In this document: in pieces, positions 25,001 through 35,290 of the stretch
How the letters are laid out: each line of letters starts with the position of its first letter
Numbering within the stretch: the first letter of the stretch is position 1
Source: Phaeotremella fagi
Lineage: Eukaryota > Basidiomycota > Tremellomycetes > Tremellales > Phaeotremellaceae
Direction of reading: 5' to 3'
Length of the DNA: 64,000 nt
Assembly: GCA_001599715.1 (NCBI GenBank)
Contig: BCHU01000003.1
Span: 310,001-374,000 of the forward strand
Translations under genes and position numbers: made by a program
The notes under the pieces: model-generated
Databases searched by the model: none
What the model was told of the DNA's origin: nothing
The model's input: the letters and a program-made list of their open reading frames with translations, nothing else

Positions 25001-28000
25001 AAGTTGACTGAATCTCTTCGATAGCCCACAAACGACATCTTGCTTCTCAAGTGAGTTTCATTTTCATGTCGTAACTGATGTCTGAAAAGCTCGAAAATCC
25101 TACCCAAAAGAATAAATATGGTTTCAAATTTTCTCAGAAGAAGAAAACTAAAGAATCTGAACGTGAACAGCAGAACATGTCAGTGATGGCTATAGAGGCC
25201 TTTGGTAAGTTTTTCCTTTGCAAAAGAGTCACACGAATTTATCAAGTCCACAGCTCAATCTCGACATCAACTCCTTCCTGATCCAGAAAAAGACGAATTA
25301 ACAGCCGTCTTCTACTGTTATCAGAATGAAGATGAGAATCTACCGGATACAACGGCTTTCCCAGGTTATCACGCTGGATACGTAGTGATCGAATCTCAAC
25401 AATCCAGACAAAACCGTATGAGATTGGATGGGATTCCTTGTCAGTTCGTCGACGATGAATTGGGATTGATCAATTGGGTCATTGATTCGGTGAAAGCCTG
25501 GGATCCTGACGTACTTGCCGGATGGGAATTACATAATTCATCTTGGGGATTTTTGGCAGCTAGAGCTTCAGAAGCTTTTGGTGGGTTCCCTTTCTTATTT
25601 CTCAGTGGGATTGAATGTTAAGGAATGATGTAGGTACCGATCTCATGGAATCTTTGTCAAGAGTCGTTTCTGGTCATGGAGGTATGAAGAAGGATTTCTA
25701 TTCTGCTACCCATACTTCTACATTCAAAGTTTCCGGTCGACATATTCTGAATATCTGGAGGATCTTACGTTCGGAACTTAATCTCACTCAATATACTTTT
25801 GAGAATGTCGTCTTTCATTTATTACATCAGAGGTCAGTTAAGCTTGGTGTCAAATGTGATTTCTGGTTAGCTGACAATCACCTTCAGAATCCCTCATTAT
25901 TCTGCTGCTAGCTTGACAGGGTTGTGGAAAAGTAAATCGCCATCTCATGGTTTCAGAGTCTTGAAATATTTCTTCCAGAGGGTTGTACTGTATATTGAAA
26001 TACTGGATGCTGCTGAGGTCGTGACGAAGAACGCGTGAGTTATTGATTGATTCGATTCGACCCAGTCTGATGATTGATTGGTGTTTAGAGAGTTCGCTCG
26101 AGTCTTTGGTGTGGATTTCGCTTCAGTCATGTTTAGAGGATCTCAATTTAAGGTCGAATCGTTCATGTTTAGAATTGCTAAGCCTGAAAGTTTTGTTTTA
26201 GTTTCACCATCCAAACAACAGGTTAGTCACATGTTTTGAAACTAACTGACAACAATAGGTCGGACTTCAAAATGCACCATTCGCTACTCCACTCATAGCC
26301 GAACCCGAATCAAAATACTACAATCACCCCATAGTAGTCCTAGATTTTCAATCTCTTTACCCCTCAGTGATGATAGCCTACAATATCTGCTATTCAACAT
26401 GTTTGGGTCGTGTGGAGAAATTTAAAGGAACCGATAAATTCGGTTTCACAGAGTTAAAAGTTGCAGATGGGTTACTGGAACTATTGAAAGATTACTTGAC
26501 TGTTACGCCTAACGGGATGGTGTTTGTTAAACCTGCTGTGAGGAAGAGTTTGTTGGCGAAAATGCTGGGTGAGATTTTGGATACGAGGGTTATGGTTAAA
26601 CACGCTATGAAGGGAGCCAGAGGTGATAAAGTGAGTTTTAACTTGGAGCCGATACTGATGTTCAGGCTTTGACTCAATTGTTGAACGCTAGACAACTTGG
26701 TTTGAAATTGATGGCGGTAGGTACGAGCTTTTGGTACTGAGCTGAAGTTACAGAATGTCACCTATGGATATACAAGTGCTACTTATTCAGGAAGAATGCC
26801 ATGTATCGAAGTCGCTGATTCTATCGTGCAAACTGGTAGAGAAACGCTTGAAAAAGTAGGTAATGAATTGATCAATGCCGTACCTAACTGATCTCATTAT
26901 TTAGGCTCAAGATTTGATTCATTCAAGGGCTGATTGGGGCGCTCGTGTCGTTTATGGAGATACAGACTCGTTATTCATCGCTTTACCCGGTAAATCTAAA
27001 GATCAAGCTTTCAAAATTGGGAACGATATCGCCGATACTGTTACTTCTCTAAATCCAAAACCGGTCAAACTGAAGTTCGAAAAGGTTAGTTGACTCAAAA
27101 ATTTGAAGGGTGCTATTCAATTGCTGATGACGATTTAGGTATACATGGGATCCGTTCTTATGGCCAAGAAACGTTATGTCGGATTCAAATATGAACATCC
27201 AGATGAGACTGAACCAGGTTTCGATGCTAAGGGTATAGAAACTATTCGTAGAGATGGTTTCCCAGCTCAACAGAAGATCGAGGAAGTTTGTTTAAAGTAG
27301 GTACAGTGTCTGAGTCCAGTGTTAATGATCGTAGGATGCTATTCCGTCATCAAGATTTATCTCAGATAAAAGAATTTTGTAGACAGGAATGGACGAAAAT
27401 CCTTCAAGGTCGAGTTTCGATTCAGGATTTCATTATTGCTAAAGAAGTCAGATTGGGTTCTTATTCGTATGTCCGCTTGATTATCTTATGCGTGGAATCA
27501 CTGATAAGGATTTCAGCGATAAGGGTGTTCCTCCCCCTGGTGCTGCGGTTGCTTATCGACGTATACTGAAGGATCCAAGGGATGAACCCCAATATGCCGA
27601 AAGGGTTCCTTATATCGTTTCCAATACTGAGGGTAGAAAACTTATTGATAGAGCCAGAACACCACAGGAGATGTTGGCGAATAGGTATGTTGACTTGTAG
27701 TTGAACTTATCTCCATTTCCTTTGTTGAAAAGTATTCAGATCTTTGGGTATCGATGCTGAATATTACATTCGAAATCTACTTATCCCACCTTTATCAAGA
27801 ATCTTCAATCTTGTCGGTGCAGATGTAGAGAATTGGTATGACAGCATGCCGCGGACGAAGAGAGTTGGGAAGTACGACGAAAATCAAAAAACAAGGATCG
27901 ACGCCCATTTCCGTTCTAGTCATTGTATAATCTGCGGCAACGAATCTAGTTCAAGTAAGTCCAAACACAACCCAGAAACCTAACTAACGAAGTAGACACA

Positions 28001-28246
28001 TGTGAAGAATGTAAATCAGATCCATCAACTGCGACACATACACTCCTATCTCGAGAACACCTATCGACAAAACGGTTGAACAATCTACAGAAGATTTGTT
28101 CGAGTTGCTCATCAACCCCTCTTGGGGATAGGGTACTTTGCGATTCGGTCGATTGTCCAGTTTTATATGCTAGAACTAAGGCTCAGAGGGATGTTGAGGA
28201 TTTCGTTGAGGTTAGGGGAATTTTTCAGGAGGATTTTGGGACTTAG
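22082..28246 (+). CDS. REV3: REV3, DNA polymerase zeta catalytic subunit
   Basis: B-family DNA polymerase for translesion synthesis in the nucleus. ATG at 22082 opens with RLRITHITTTM and then PVIRIFGTTPNLQKICANIH with YPYFYVPFP, the conserved Rev3 N-terminus. A long, divergent, probably disordered middle follows (about 23.0-24.9 kb; acidic and Ser-rich), as usual for this protein. The exonuclease-like region is at about 25.2-26.0 kb (GWELHNSSWGFLAARA). Polymerase motif A is VVLDFQSLYPSVMIAYNICYSTCLGR (quoted here in two halves: VVLDFQSLYPSVM, then IAYNICYSTC) at about 26335-26410; motif C, YGDTDSLF, is at about 26955-26980, and the KKRYVG-like block follows. The C-terminal zinc and iron-sulphur cysteines are HCIICG...CEEC and CSSC...CDSVDC (about 27920-28160). 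Stop TAG at 28244-28246. More than ten short introns. All catalytic motifs are present. Confidence 0.93.
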
Positions 28247-28665
28247 GAGGGGGAGGGGTTATATTGTATATCTTGCATTTTTTGATACCGGTTTCTGATT
28301 TGTATTTGGCTTTACTGCGGTATGTACTGGACTGTAACGAATGTACAGTAGTAATTGATCATTGTCATAATCTTCTTGATGCTCATCAACTGATGATGTA
28401 CTTGCACAGTAGATTACGTGCAAAGTCGCAAGAAGATGGTTGAAAGGATGACGTCGATACTGTATATATACATACATCACTTGCAGTATACGCACAAGAA
28501 ATAAACGAAAAAGGAAAGTTGCGCGAAAGGATTGAAAGAAGTCTAAAGTCTTCCAGTTCAAGAGTTCATTCGACTTTATAAAGCAGTGACTTCACATATC
28601 TCTTTGCTCTTTTTTCACCTCAACAAGTGCAAAATCAAAGTTACAAGAAGACTTTCCGATTCACA
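28247..28665. other. Intergenic, start of the accessory region
   Basis: 419 bases with no gene. It contains TACAGTA at 28344 and TACTGTA at 28458, the first of many copies of this heptamer to the right. Confidence 0.4.
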
Positions 28666-29187
28666 ATGTTTGATTTTACAGAACTGAAAAAGTTTAGTTT
28701 TACAGAATACACCAAAGGAGAATGGACGTTTTACGTTAAACCACCACCAATCGATCGCGAACATCAATCTTCTCACTCAAAATCGCAAGAAAAACATCCT
28801 AAATGGTACTACACATATGCGACTTCATCCGATAATCCAAATTTTGTCCTCCGAGCGAAACTCGGTATGAGCACAAAAACCGTCAAACTACGAGCTGATT
28901 TCTATCCTTCTGATAGTGATCTGCGTCTCCGGAAGGAGATCGTTTTTACTATGGAACACAGCCTCTCCCCCCAGCTCCTTAAACAGTCTTTGGACTCACT
29001 TAAAGCTGAGAAGGTTACTTCTTCAATAGTCACAGACAATGTTATTCTCAATCAATCCGACAAGACAATCAATGAATCGGTTGATTTTGAAATAGATAAT
29101 TTGGTTCAAGGTATCGAAAAAGGTTTTCTAAAACGCGGTGAGGCTGTAGGGAATGCTCGGGGGACAATTATGTTTCTTGCCAGATAA
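28666..29187 (+). CDS. Unknown 173-residue protein, single exon
   Basis: I do not recognise it. ATG at 28666 opens MFDFTELKKFSFTEYTKG; the frame is open to TAA at 29185-29187. It is hydrophilic and mixed charged, without signal peptide or membrane segment. A KWYYTYATSS block and an acidic middle (DFYPSDSDLRLRKEIVF) are the visible landmarks, and a C-terminal half could be helical. Size, lack of introns and position among lineage-specific genes resemble the family C genes at 32764 and 34282, but I could not align it to them with confidence. A three-dimensional structure prediction would tell. Confidence 0.55.
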   Translation: MFDFTELKKFSFTEYTKGEWTFYVKPPPIDREHQSSHSKSQEKHPKWYYTYATSSDNPNFVLRAKLGMSTKTVKLRADFYPSDSDLRLRKEIVFTMEHSLSPQLLKQSLDSLKAEKVTSSIVTDNVILNQSDKTINESVDFEIDNLVQGIEKGFLKRGEAVGNARGTIMFLAR

Positions 29188-29705
29188 GCTGCGGATACTG
29201 TTTATTCGGTTGTAGCTGGTAACAGAATGATTTGTTTTGACCCCATGTAAAGTAATCAAAGTTTGATCGAATTTGCTGTAGTTAAAAATGATATCACATC
29301 ACGCATGTAATCAGTTGAGCTTGAAATTGTCTGCACCTACTGTTCGTCTACGTCTAGAATCGTGGTTTCTTCAATTCCCGAAATGCAAGAGGACTTTAAA
29401 TGAAATATTGAAAGAGAGTTCCTCAGCTTGGCTAGGCTAGGGGACAGTCGATTCTACTGAGTCGAATGGAAAGTGCATAAGATAACTTTGCCACCTGCTG
29501 TACCCTTTTACGTCCGCCTCTTTTGCAGCTTGTTTCATCACTTCGGCATCAAATCGGCAGACAGCGCCAGCACAGGAATGCACAGGAAATGGGGAGGAGT
29601 TAGAGCTATGACAGAGAACAATAGAAAAGGAGAGAGAGATATAGATAGAGATAGAGATACTTCATCTACTTCTTCATCCTTCATTCCCTGTCCCACATCG
29701 ACACA
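29188..29705. other. Intergenic, GA-rich simple repeat
   Basis: 518 bases without a gene. A purine-rich simple repeat (gagagagagatatagatagag) lies at about 29630-29660, just upstream of the next ATG. Confidence 0.4.
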
Positions 29706-30911
29706 ATGACAGTCACATCAGTATCACCCAATACCACTTCGAACTCTCAGTCAAAACTCCAATCCAACATCAAATACAAAAGATCACATCTCGCAACTCG
29801 TCATGTTCGATCTTTCACCCCTTCGACTATCTTCCACAAAGACCCACGTTTATCGTCTCGTCATAGACAACCTCGTAGAATACCCAACGACATCCTCGAG
29901 ATCGTATGCTCCTTCTTACTAGATTCAAGCTCTTGGTCGGTTCTAAACACCATCACTAAACTCGATAAAGAGTGTTACGACTTCGCTTTACCATATCTTT
30001 ATTTCCGGGTACCTATCGACAGACAGCTAATCTTCAGTCTTCTTTGGGGTATCACATTACCTGATGTTCGAGGTTTTAAGTTACATAGTGAAGAGGACAG
30101 GAAGCTTTTATCTGATCAAACCGAGATTAGGAAACGGATTTGTTTGAGTTACGTTCGAGAAATTCAAGTGGATACTTTACCAGATACGAAACTTTGTCAA
30201 TCTATCAATTTGATAGATGAGTCTTCAGGATTGTTATTCCCATCGGCAAATCGATTGACGACATCCGAAGCAGCCATTCACGATCTCCAATCATGGGATA
30301 AAATACCATGGGGGGATCGTCCGGAGATGAAACACGATTTTAACCAAGCCATTACGAAAATGCTTTCACCGAAGGATATCACCATTCTGGGTCCTAAAAA
30401 CATCAATCTATCTAGGTTAGACCAACAGAAGATTTCATCAATCGTCAAACGTTTCTCTTCGAAATGGGAAATCGAAACTCTGACATGGCATAATTTCACC
30501 ACGCAAGAGGTAATGGAGGGTATTCCAGGCGCATTTCACGTTCTACATTATGCACCATGGGATCTGGAAAGAATGGATTCAAAGACGAGAAGGATAACTC
30601 AATTATCTAAAGCAATGGAAGTGGAGATACCTCAAAGTCTATCTACTTGGACGGTAGTTGGGTCAGGATTGGTTGATCAGTTGACTAAGATTGATCATTT
30701 GGCTGAGAAGGAGATGGAGGATGATATTGCTATTGGAGTTTCACGGTCTAGAGGCGTTGGCGATGACGGACTGGCTTTACGAGATCAAGACCTGGGAACG
30801 AGAGTTGAATGGAGAAGTTCATACATGCAGAAGGACGTTGGTTGTGATTGCTACACACGATTGTGTGCGAGTACTGTAAGTACAAATCCGTGTCGAACAA
30901 TAAGAAGCTGA
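29706..30911 (+). CDS. F-box-like protein, family B copy 1
   Basis: First of eleven related genes. About 400 residues from ATG 29706. A basic, Ser/Thr-rich tail of about 55 residues precedes the F-box-like segment RRIPNDILEIVCSFLLD with LYFRVPIDR. Shared later blocks are the TLTWHNF motif (the family's LEWHG position), IPGAFHVLHY (the family's GAHHxxHYL), LSTWTVVGSGL and a C-terminal GCDCYTR. A GTAAGT donor motif sits at about 30885, near the end, so the last few residues may be spliced differently. It is the most divergent of the intact copies. A role as SCF adaptor is inferred from the N-terminus; the substrate-binding part is unknown. Confidence 0.65.
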   Translation: MTVTSVSPNTTSNSQSKLQSNIKYKRSHLATRHVRSFTPSTIFHKDPRLSSRHRQPRRIPNDILEIVCSFLLDSSSWSVLNTITKLDKECYDFALPYLYFRVPIDRQLIFSLLWGITLPDVRGFKLHSEEDRKLLSDQTEIRKRICLSYVREIQVDTLPDTKLCQSINLIDESSGLLFPSANRLTTSEAAIHDLQSWDKIPWGDRPEMKHDFNQAITKMLSPKDITILGPKNINLSRLDQQKISSIVKRFSSKWEIETLTWHNFTTQEVMEGIPGAFHVLHYAPWDLERMDSKTRRITQLSKAMEVEIPQSLSTWTVVGSGLVDQLTKIDHLAEKEMEDDIAIGVSRSRGVGDDGLALRDQDLGTRVEWRSSYMQKDVGCDCYTRLCASTVSTNPCRTIRS

Positions 30912-31208
30912 TCGTGACACGTCAAGGTTTGAATCTTCTCCAACCTTTCCACGATTTCAACATCTTACTTAACATTGACACTTTATTCATTGTCATCATC
31001 CGTATCACTCTGAATGTTCTAGATAGTCTCTATAAACATGTCGAAAATATCACCCTGCTAAACGTCATCAAACATCTCCCGTGGTACAGGATGGCTGACG
31101 TGAGACGATCACTGCATATATTTTACAAGGAAATTGCAAAGTTGATATCTCAATCATCCTCTTTTACTGCATTTCGAATACTCGTTCACCATCTTCATTT
31201 CATCTGAA

Positions 31209-32328
31209 ATGTCTCCTTCACTCACCAAACAGAATAGTACACCATCGAACAAGGTCCCGACTCTTCCTTTTGACATTATCGGTATCATCTGTTCCAATAT
31301 CGCTGTCAAACCGAATCTCAAACTCCTCCAAGCTTTATCCCTGCTTAATCACGAATCATACAAGGTTGTCGCACCACACCTATACAGAACATTGCTCATT
31401 AATGAAAGAGTTTTGCTAGAGCTCGTCCCCTTTGTACACTCCAACAGTTCACCACGAATGTCCGATTACGTTCAATACGTCGAAATTGTCACATTTCCGT
31501 CCGATTGGGCGATTTTTGAGCTTTCCCTCATTACCGCATACAATGACCATTTCCCCTAACGTCACTCATCTTATTGTTAAACAAAACGCTCTAAGTCTTT
31601 TGGCCATGACTATCGGTGGGGATGGTCCAATGAAGAAGATCTTCTTCCGTGATATGATGAATCCAGTCTCTATCACCATCAAGTACAGCGGTTTCTCAAC
31701 TCAAACCGAACAATGGCTCACCATGTTTGAAGATTTTATCTCCTGTTGGAATATTAGAACGTTGAATTGGCATGGAATAGGTGACCATCCTCTCATCTGT
31801 ATACCTGGGGCTCATCATAACTTTCATTTTTTGCGTCCTGAGTCTGAAAAGGGATTATCCAAAATCATTGATAGACTCTCAACAATCATCGAGCTCAAGA
31901 TACCAGAGACTTTGTCCTCATGGACCATATCAGGTTTGGGTATTCTTAGAGGAAACGAAACTTCTTTGGTCAATTCACAAACCACTACCAAAACTCAGAA
32001 GAATCAAATCGTACGAAAAATGATCCTTGATAAAATCGAGTCACAACACCATATCAGATCTGAAACAACGACGAAAGAGATATTTGAGGAAGCTTTGGTT
32101 TTGAAGAACATTTCAGAAGATTTCATCATCGGTTGTCAATGCTGTGATCCGCAAGAGTTAATCGAGTCGGACCGACGTAGACGCGAACAACTTCTTCGGT
32201 CAGAATATGATTTCTATGATTATGACTACGAAATTGGTGAAGAAAATGATTCTGATGATTATGCCTATTACCATCCTCAAGATTCTTGGAGAGATTGCGT
32301 AGACGATTGGGACTATTGGAGCGACTGA
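31209..32328 (+). pseudogene. F-box-like protein, family B copy 2, frameshifted
   Basis: ATG 31209 opens a normal family B N-terminus (LPFDIIGIICSNI, LSLLNHESYKVVAPHLYRTL), but this frame stops at 31557-31559. The rest of the protein continues in the next frame (+1) from about 31510: VTHLIVKQNALSLL, TLNWHGIGDHPLI, IPGAHHNFHFL, LSSWTISGLGI and a C-terminal cysteine block (IIGCQCC), followed by a Tyr/Asp-rich tail. One indel around 31510-31550 explains it. No plausible intron bridges the two frames. It is either a pseudogene or an assembly error. The remaining sequence shows no other damage, so the lesion is recent or not real. Confidence 0.6.
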
Positions 32329-32763
32329 GGAGGTACAGACATATGTATAGGATTGATCTTGGAAGTTTAAGTTCAGGTAGCTGGGAAGGGGGTGGTCCAT
32401 TCTTGGTGTATCCCAAGTAAAAACGGTGATTTATCTGTATTTTCCATCTTCTCGGCTGCTAGTGCAGTACTGGTATATGAATACATATGGATACAGTACC
32501 TCAATTTACAGTATCTTATGAAGGTTTTATACATACATGAAAGCATGCTGGATGGCAAACACATGAAGGAAGCCGAAACCACAGTTCAATTCGAGTAAAC
32601 TCTTCAAAGACCCTTTATCAAAACGAAGTCGACTGTCTTCACTTCAAAACAATTGCATATCTGATGAAATACTGACACTAAAAATAAAACTGACAATCTC
32701 AACCCCGCATAAGCTCAACGTCTTACAGCATCAAAAACATTCTCGTACCACAGTATTCTCGCA
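32329..32763. other. Intergenic, 3' flank of family C copy 1
   Basis: 435 bases between convergent genes. It holds the 3' flank duplicated in unit 2 and two TACAGTA heptamers (32492 and 32507). No gene is seen. Confidence 0.4.
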
Positions 32764-33444
32764 TCACGGAATGGAGACAAGCTCAAGTTCTCGTGTGATC
32801 AATAGCGTTGCTTCGTCTATAGTAATTTGACCTTCACCACTCTTGAGTACGTACTGACACTTGAAGCAGGATATCTTGCCGCTTGCAGGATGCATATCGA
32901 CGTGAATGGGGATTTTGTTCCCATAGATACCGGGATACTTCTCCTCAGCCCATTCCCTAAAACAATCACTCCGTTCGATTATGCTTTTTTCAAGTACGTC
33001 CCTGATAACCCCATCCTTGACGTTGATCGAGATGTCCTCAGAGCGGCTGTTTGTGTTGACTTCGCTGTTGCTGGTAGTACTACGGATAACGGTGCAAAAA
33101 TTCAATTGCCAACGATAAGTAGCGGATTTGAAATTTTTAGGATCGGGTGATTCGTGTTCCTTACCCTTCTTTGATTTCTTACCAAACTTCGATATGTCGA
33201 TGATATGACCTTGGAATGTTTGACTGGCGAGTGATTGACTTGACATACATGTATCACAACCTGGAGATATATCTTCAGGACCTTGTCGTGATACAGTGAA
33301 GTTGATTGGTTTTTGGAAGTTGTCTAGTTCGGAAAGAAGAGTTGCGAGAGGAGCACTTGCAGTTGAAACATCATCGACTGCAATCATGCATCTTGAAGGT
33401 ACCCCAGCAATTAAGCCTTTGATAGAACTGATGATTGATGACAT
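32764..33444 (-). CDS. Unknown protein, family C copy 1
   Basis: Single-exon ORF of 226 residues from ATG 33444. I do not recognise the family. It is clearly paralogous to the gene at 34282: both open MSxII with SIK, have STAxAPLxxLL and LDNF near residues 28-42, a FKSATxRW block in the middle, a RSExIxI block, and end ELELVSIP. It contains seven cysteines, five of them in two small groups (CDTCMS near residue 62; CFKCQYVL near residue 194), which copy 2 lacks. No signal peptide or membrane helix. It sits inside a tandem duplication among F-box-like genes, with its own duplicated promoter. Confidence 0.7.
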   Translation of the reverse strand: MSSIISSIKGLIAGVPSRCMIAVDDVSTASAPLATLLSELDNFQKPINFTVSRQGPEDISPGCDTCMSSQSLASQTFQGHIIDISKFGKKSKKGKEHESPDPKNFKSATYRWQLNFCTVIRSTTSNSEVNTNSRSEDISINVKDGVIRDVLEKSIIERSDCFREWAEEKYPGIYGNKIPIHVDMHPASGKISCFKCQYVLKSGEGQITIDEATLLITRELELVSIP

Positions 33445-34281
33445 TTTGTTGGAATTGTATGAAAAAGCTGAAGTGGATGGATGTTGTTAGTAGAAGAAAA
33501 AGACGGACAGGAGGTGGCAAATCATTTCTTCTTATACCCAGTTATTTCCAAGTTGGAGCACATTTATGAAGAAAGGAAATTCAAGAAAGGATCATTGTTG
33601 AGGTCTTCGTAAGAGTCCGGTTCATTTCTTCCCATCAGTCTCCATGAAAACAAAGACAGAATCTATGTTGAGGTCTTCGTAAGATTCCGGCTCATTTCCC
33701 TCCATCGAATTCCATGAAGACAATGGAGAGGTATGGAGACACTGTCGAACTGCAAGTGGATAGGATTGGGAGTATCGCTATAATAGTGACAGGGGTACAT
33801 ACATATGTATAGTTCTAATTTCGGAAGTTGAAATACAATAGCTGGGATGGGGGATTGGCCTTTGAGATGGCAGTGCATAAATAGGCTGCAATTGTATCAC
33901 TTGACAAAAGATATATTTCCAATCAACGGTAGTTGACTGAAATCCAATTATATACTAGAGTTAAACACAACAGAGTCAGGACATCCGCACATGATGTGTA
34001 ACAAGCAGAAGCGGTAGGTTTATCTAAATTCAACTAAGAGCATGCTGAACGGTAAGCTCGTGAAGGAAGATGAAAATCACAGTTCAATTCGAGTAAGCTT
34101 TTCAAAGACGTTCATGAATCATACGAAGCCGATTGTCTCCATTTCAAACAATTGCATACTGAACAACTAATGACCATACAAACTCCCCTCCCCTAAGCTC
34201 CTTCCAGTTTCAACTCAAGATTTCCCATATACAAATTTCTGTTCTTATTCTTCCACCTTGAAAACCAAAGTTTCGATCACC
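33445..34281. other. Intergenic between family C genes
   Basis: 837 bases containing the promoter of copy 1, the duplicated 65-nt direct repeat (about 33596-33722), the junction of the two duplication units and the 3' flank of copy 2. No ORF of note. Confidence 0.5.
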
Positions 34282-34917
34282 TCAAGGAATGGAGACCAAC
34301 TCCAGTTCCCAAGTGACATGTAGAGTTCCTGGATTCTCTTTGCCGTATGTGACCAATCTACCTCTGTTGTTCTGAAGGCAGACTTCGAATTTCAAATCTG
34401 TGGAGAAACTATACAAGGGAAGCTGATCTCCCCAATAAGATACAACACCTTGGCGTTCCCGATGATAATTGATAAGAGCAAAAGTTCTTTCGAATACTTG
34501 ACTGATGTCTTCTTCTTTAATACAAATTTGAATTAACTCGGAGCGATTTTTTGTTTCGAGGTCTTCGCGTGCATTCAATAAAAATGACATCGACATGTTC
34601 CAACGAAAGGTTGCTGATTTGAAATCGTCTGAAACACTGGACTTGGAGTCTTTTTTACCATCCTTTGATTTATCCCGAACCTTACCAATGAATGTTGTAC
34701 TTCCAAATTTGTCCTTTGACGAACACCAAGCTGTATCTCGTAAATCAGGCGAATAATCATTCCTAGTAATCTTTGAGTTGATTCGTTTTGAGAAATTGTC
34801 TAGATCACCAAGCAATTCTGTGAGAGGGGCGATTGCGGTTGAATAATTGTCGACAGTAGCAACATACTCGGAGGGTAGTCGAAAGTGATTCTTGATAGAT
34901 TCAATGATTTTGGACAT
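34282..34917 (-). CDS. Unknown protein, family C copy 2
   Basis: 211-residue single-exon ORF; I take the ATG at 34917 (MSKIIESIKNHF), which aligns with the start of copy 1, although the frame is open further upstream with no ATG that aligns. It shares STAIAPLTELL, LDNFSKRINS, FKSATFRWNMSMSF, the RSELIQICIKEE block and the ELELVSIP terminus with copy 1. Conservation of both ends and of the middle, with free variation between, suggests a folded domain kept by selection. No function can be named. Confidence 0.7.
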   Translation of the reverse strand: MSKIIESIKNHFRLPSEYVATVDNYSTAIAPLTELLGDLDNFSKRINSKITRNDYSPDLRDTAWCSSKDKFGSTTFIGKVRDKSKDGKKDSKSSVSDDFKSATFRWNMSMSFLLNAREDLETKNRSELIQICIKEEDISQVFERTFALINYHRERQGVVSYWGDQLPLYSFSTDLKFEVCLQNNRGRLVTYGKENPGTLHVTWELELVSIP

Positions 34918-35290
34918 TTCAAATGCAATGAATATGAAATCTGAAGTGGATGGATGTTGATGGTAGGAGGAAAAGAAGACTGGGGGTGGCAAACTATCTA
35001 TCTTATACCTACAGTAGTTATTTTCAAGTTGGAGCACATTTTTACGATGAAAGGAGATAAAAGAAAGGAGCGATGTTGAAGACTTCTCATAGTCTGATAA
35101 GATTATTTCCAGCAATTTCCATGAATACAAAGGAGATGTGTAGAGGTACTTGTTAACTGCATGTGAACTAATTGACCTCACCTCCTGAGGTCGTCTCACA
35201 CATTTGCAACACGACTCTCCTCCTAATAACCATCAAAAGACGAGTTTCAAACTTCTGTCTCTTCTCATCATCATCAACATCAACGACAAC
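34918..35290. other. Divergent intergenic, family C copy 2 / family B copy 3
   Basis: 373 bases holding both promoters. The left two thirds are the duplicated family C promoter; TACAGTA at 35010 is present here but not at the equivalent place of unit 1. Confidence 0.45.

Larger units (their letters stand above)
32331..35170. repeat. Tandem segmental duplication, two units of about 1.4 kb
   Basis: Unit 1 (about 32331-33780) and unit 2 (about 33787-35170) share order and sequence in noncoding flanks as well as genes. Matches include the acatatgtatag block (32339 and 33799), a block around cacagttcaattcgagtaa (32579 and 34079), aacaattgcata (32648 and 34147), and the promoter block gaagtggatggatgttg (33468 and 34939) with caagttggagcacattt (33549 and 35025). 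Unit 1 has an extra internal direct repeat of about 65 nt (ttgaggtcttcgtaaga at 33598 and 33667). Each unit carries one minus-strand family C gene. Confidence 0.75.
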
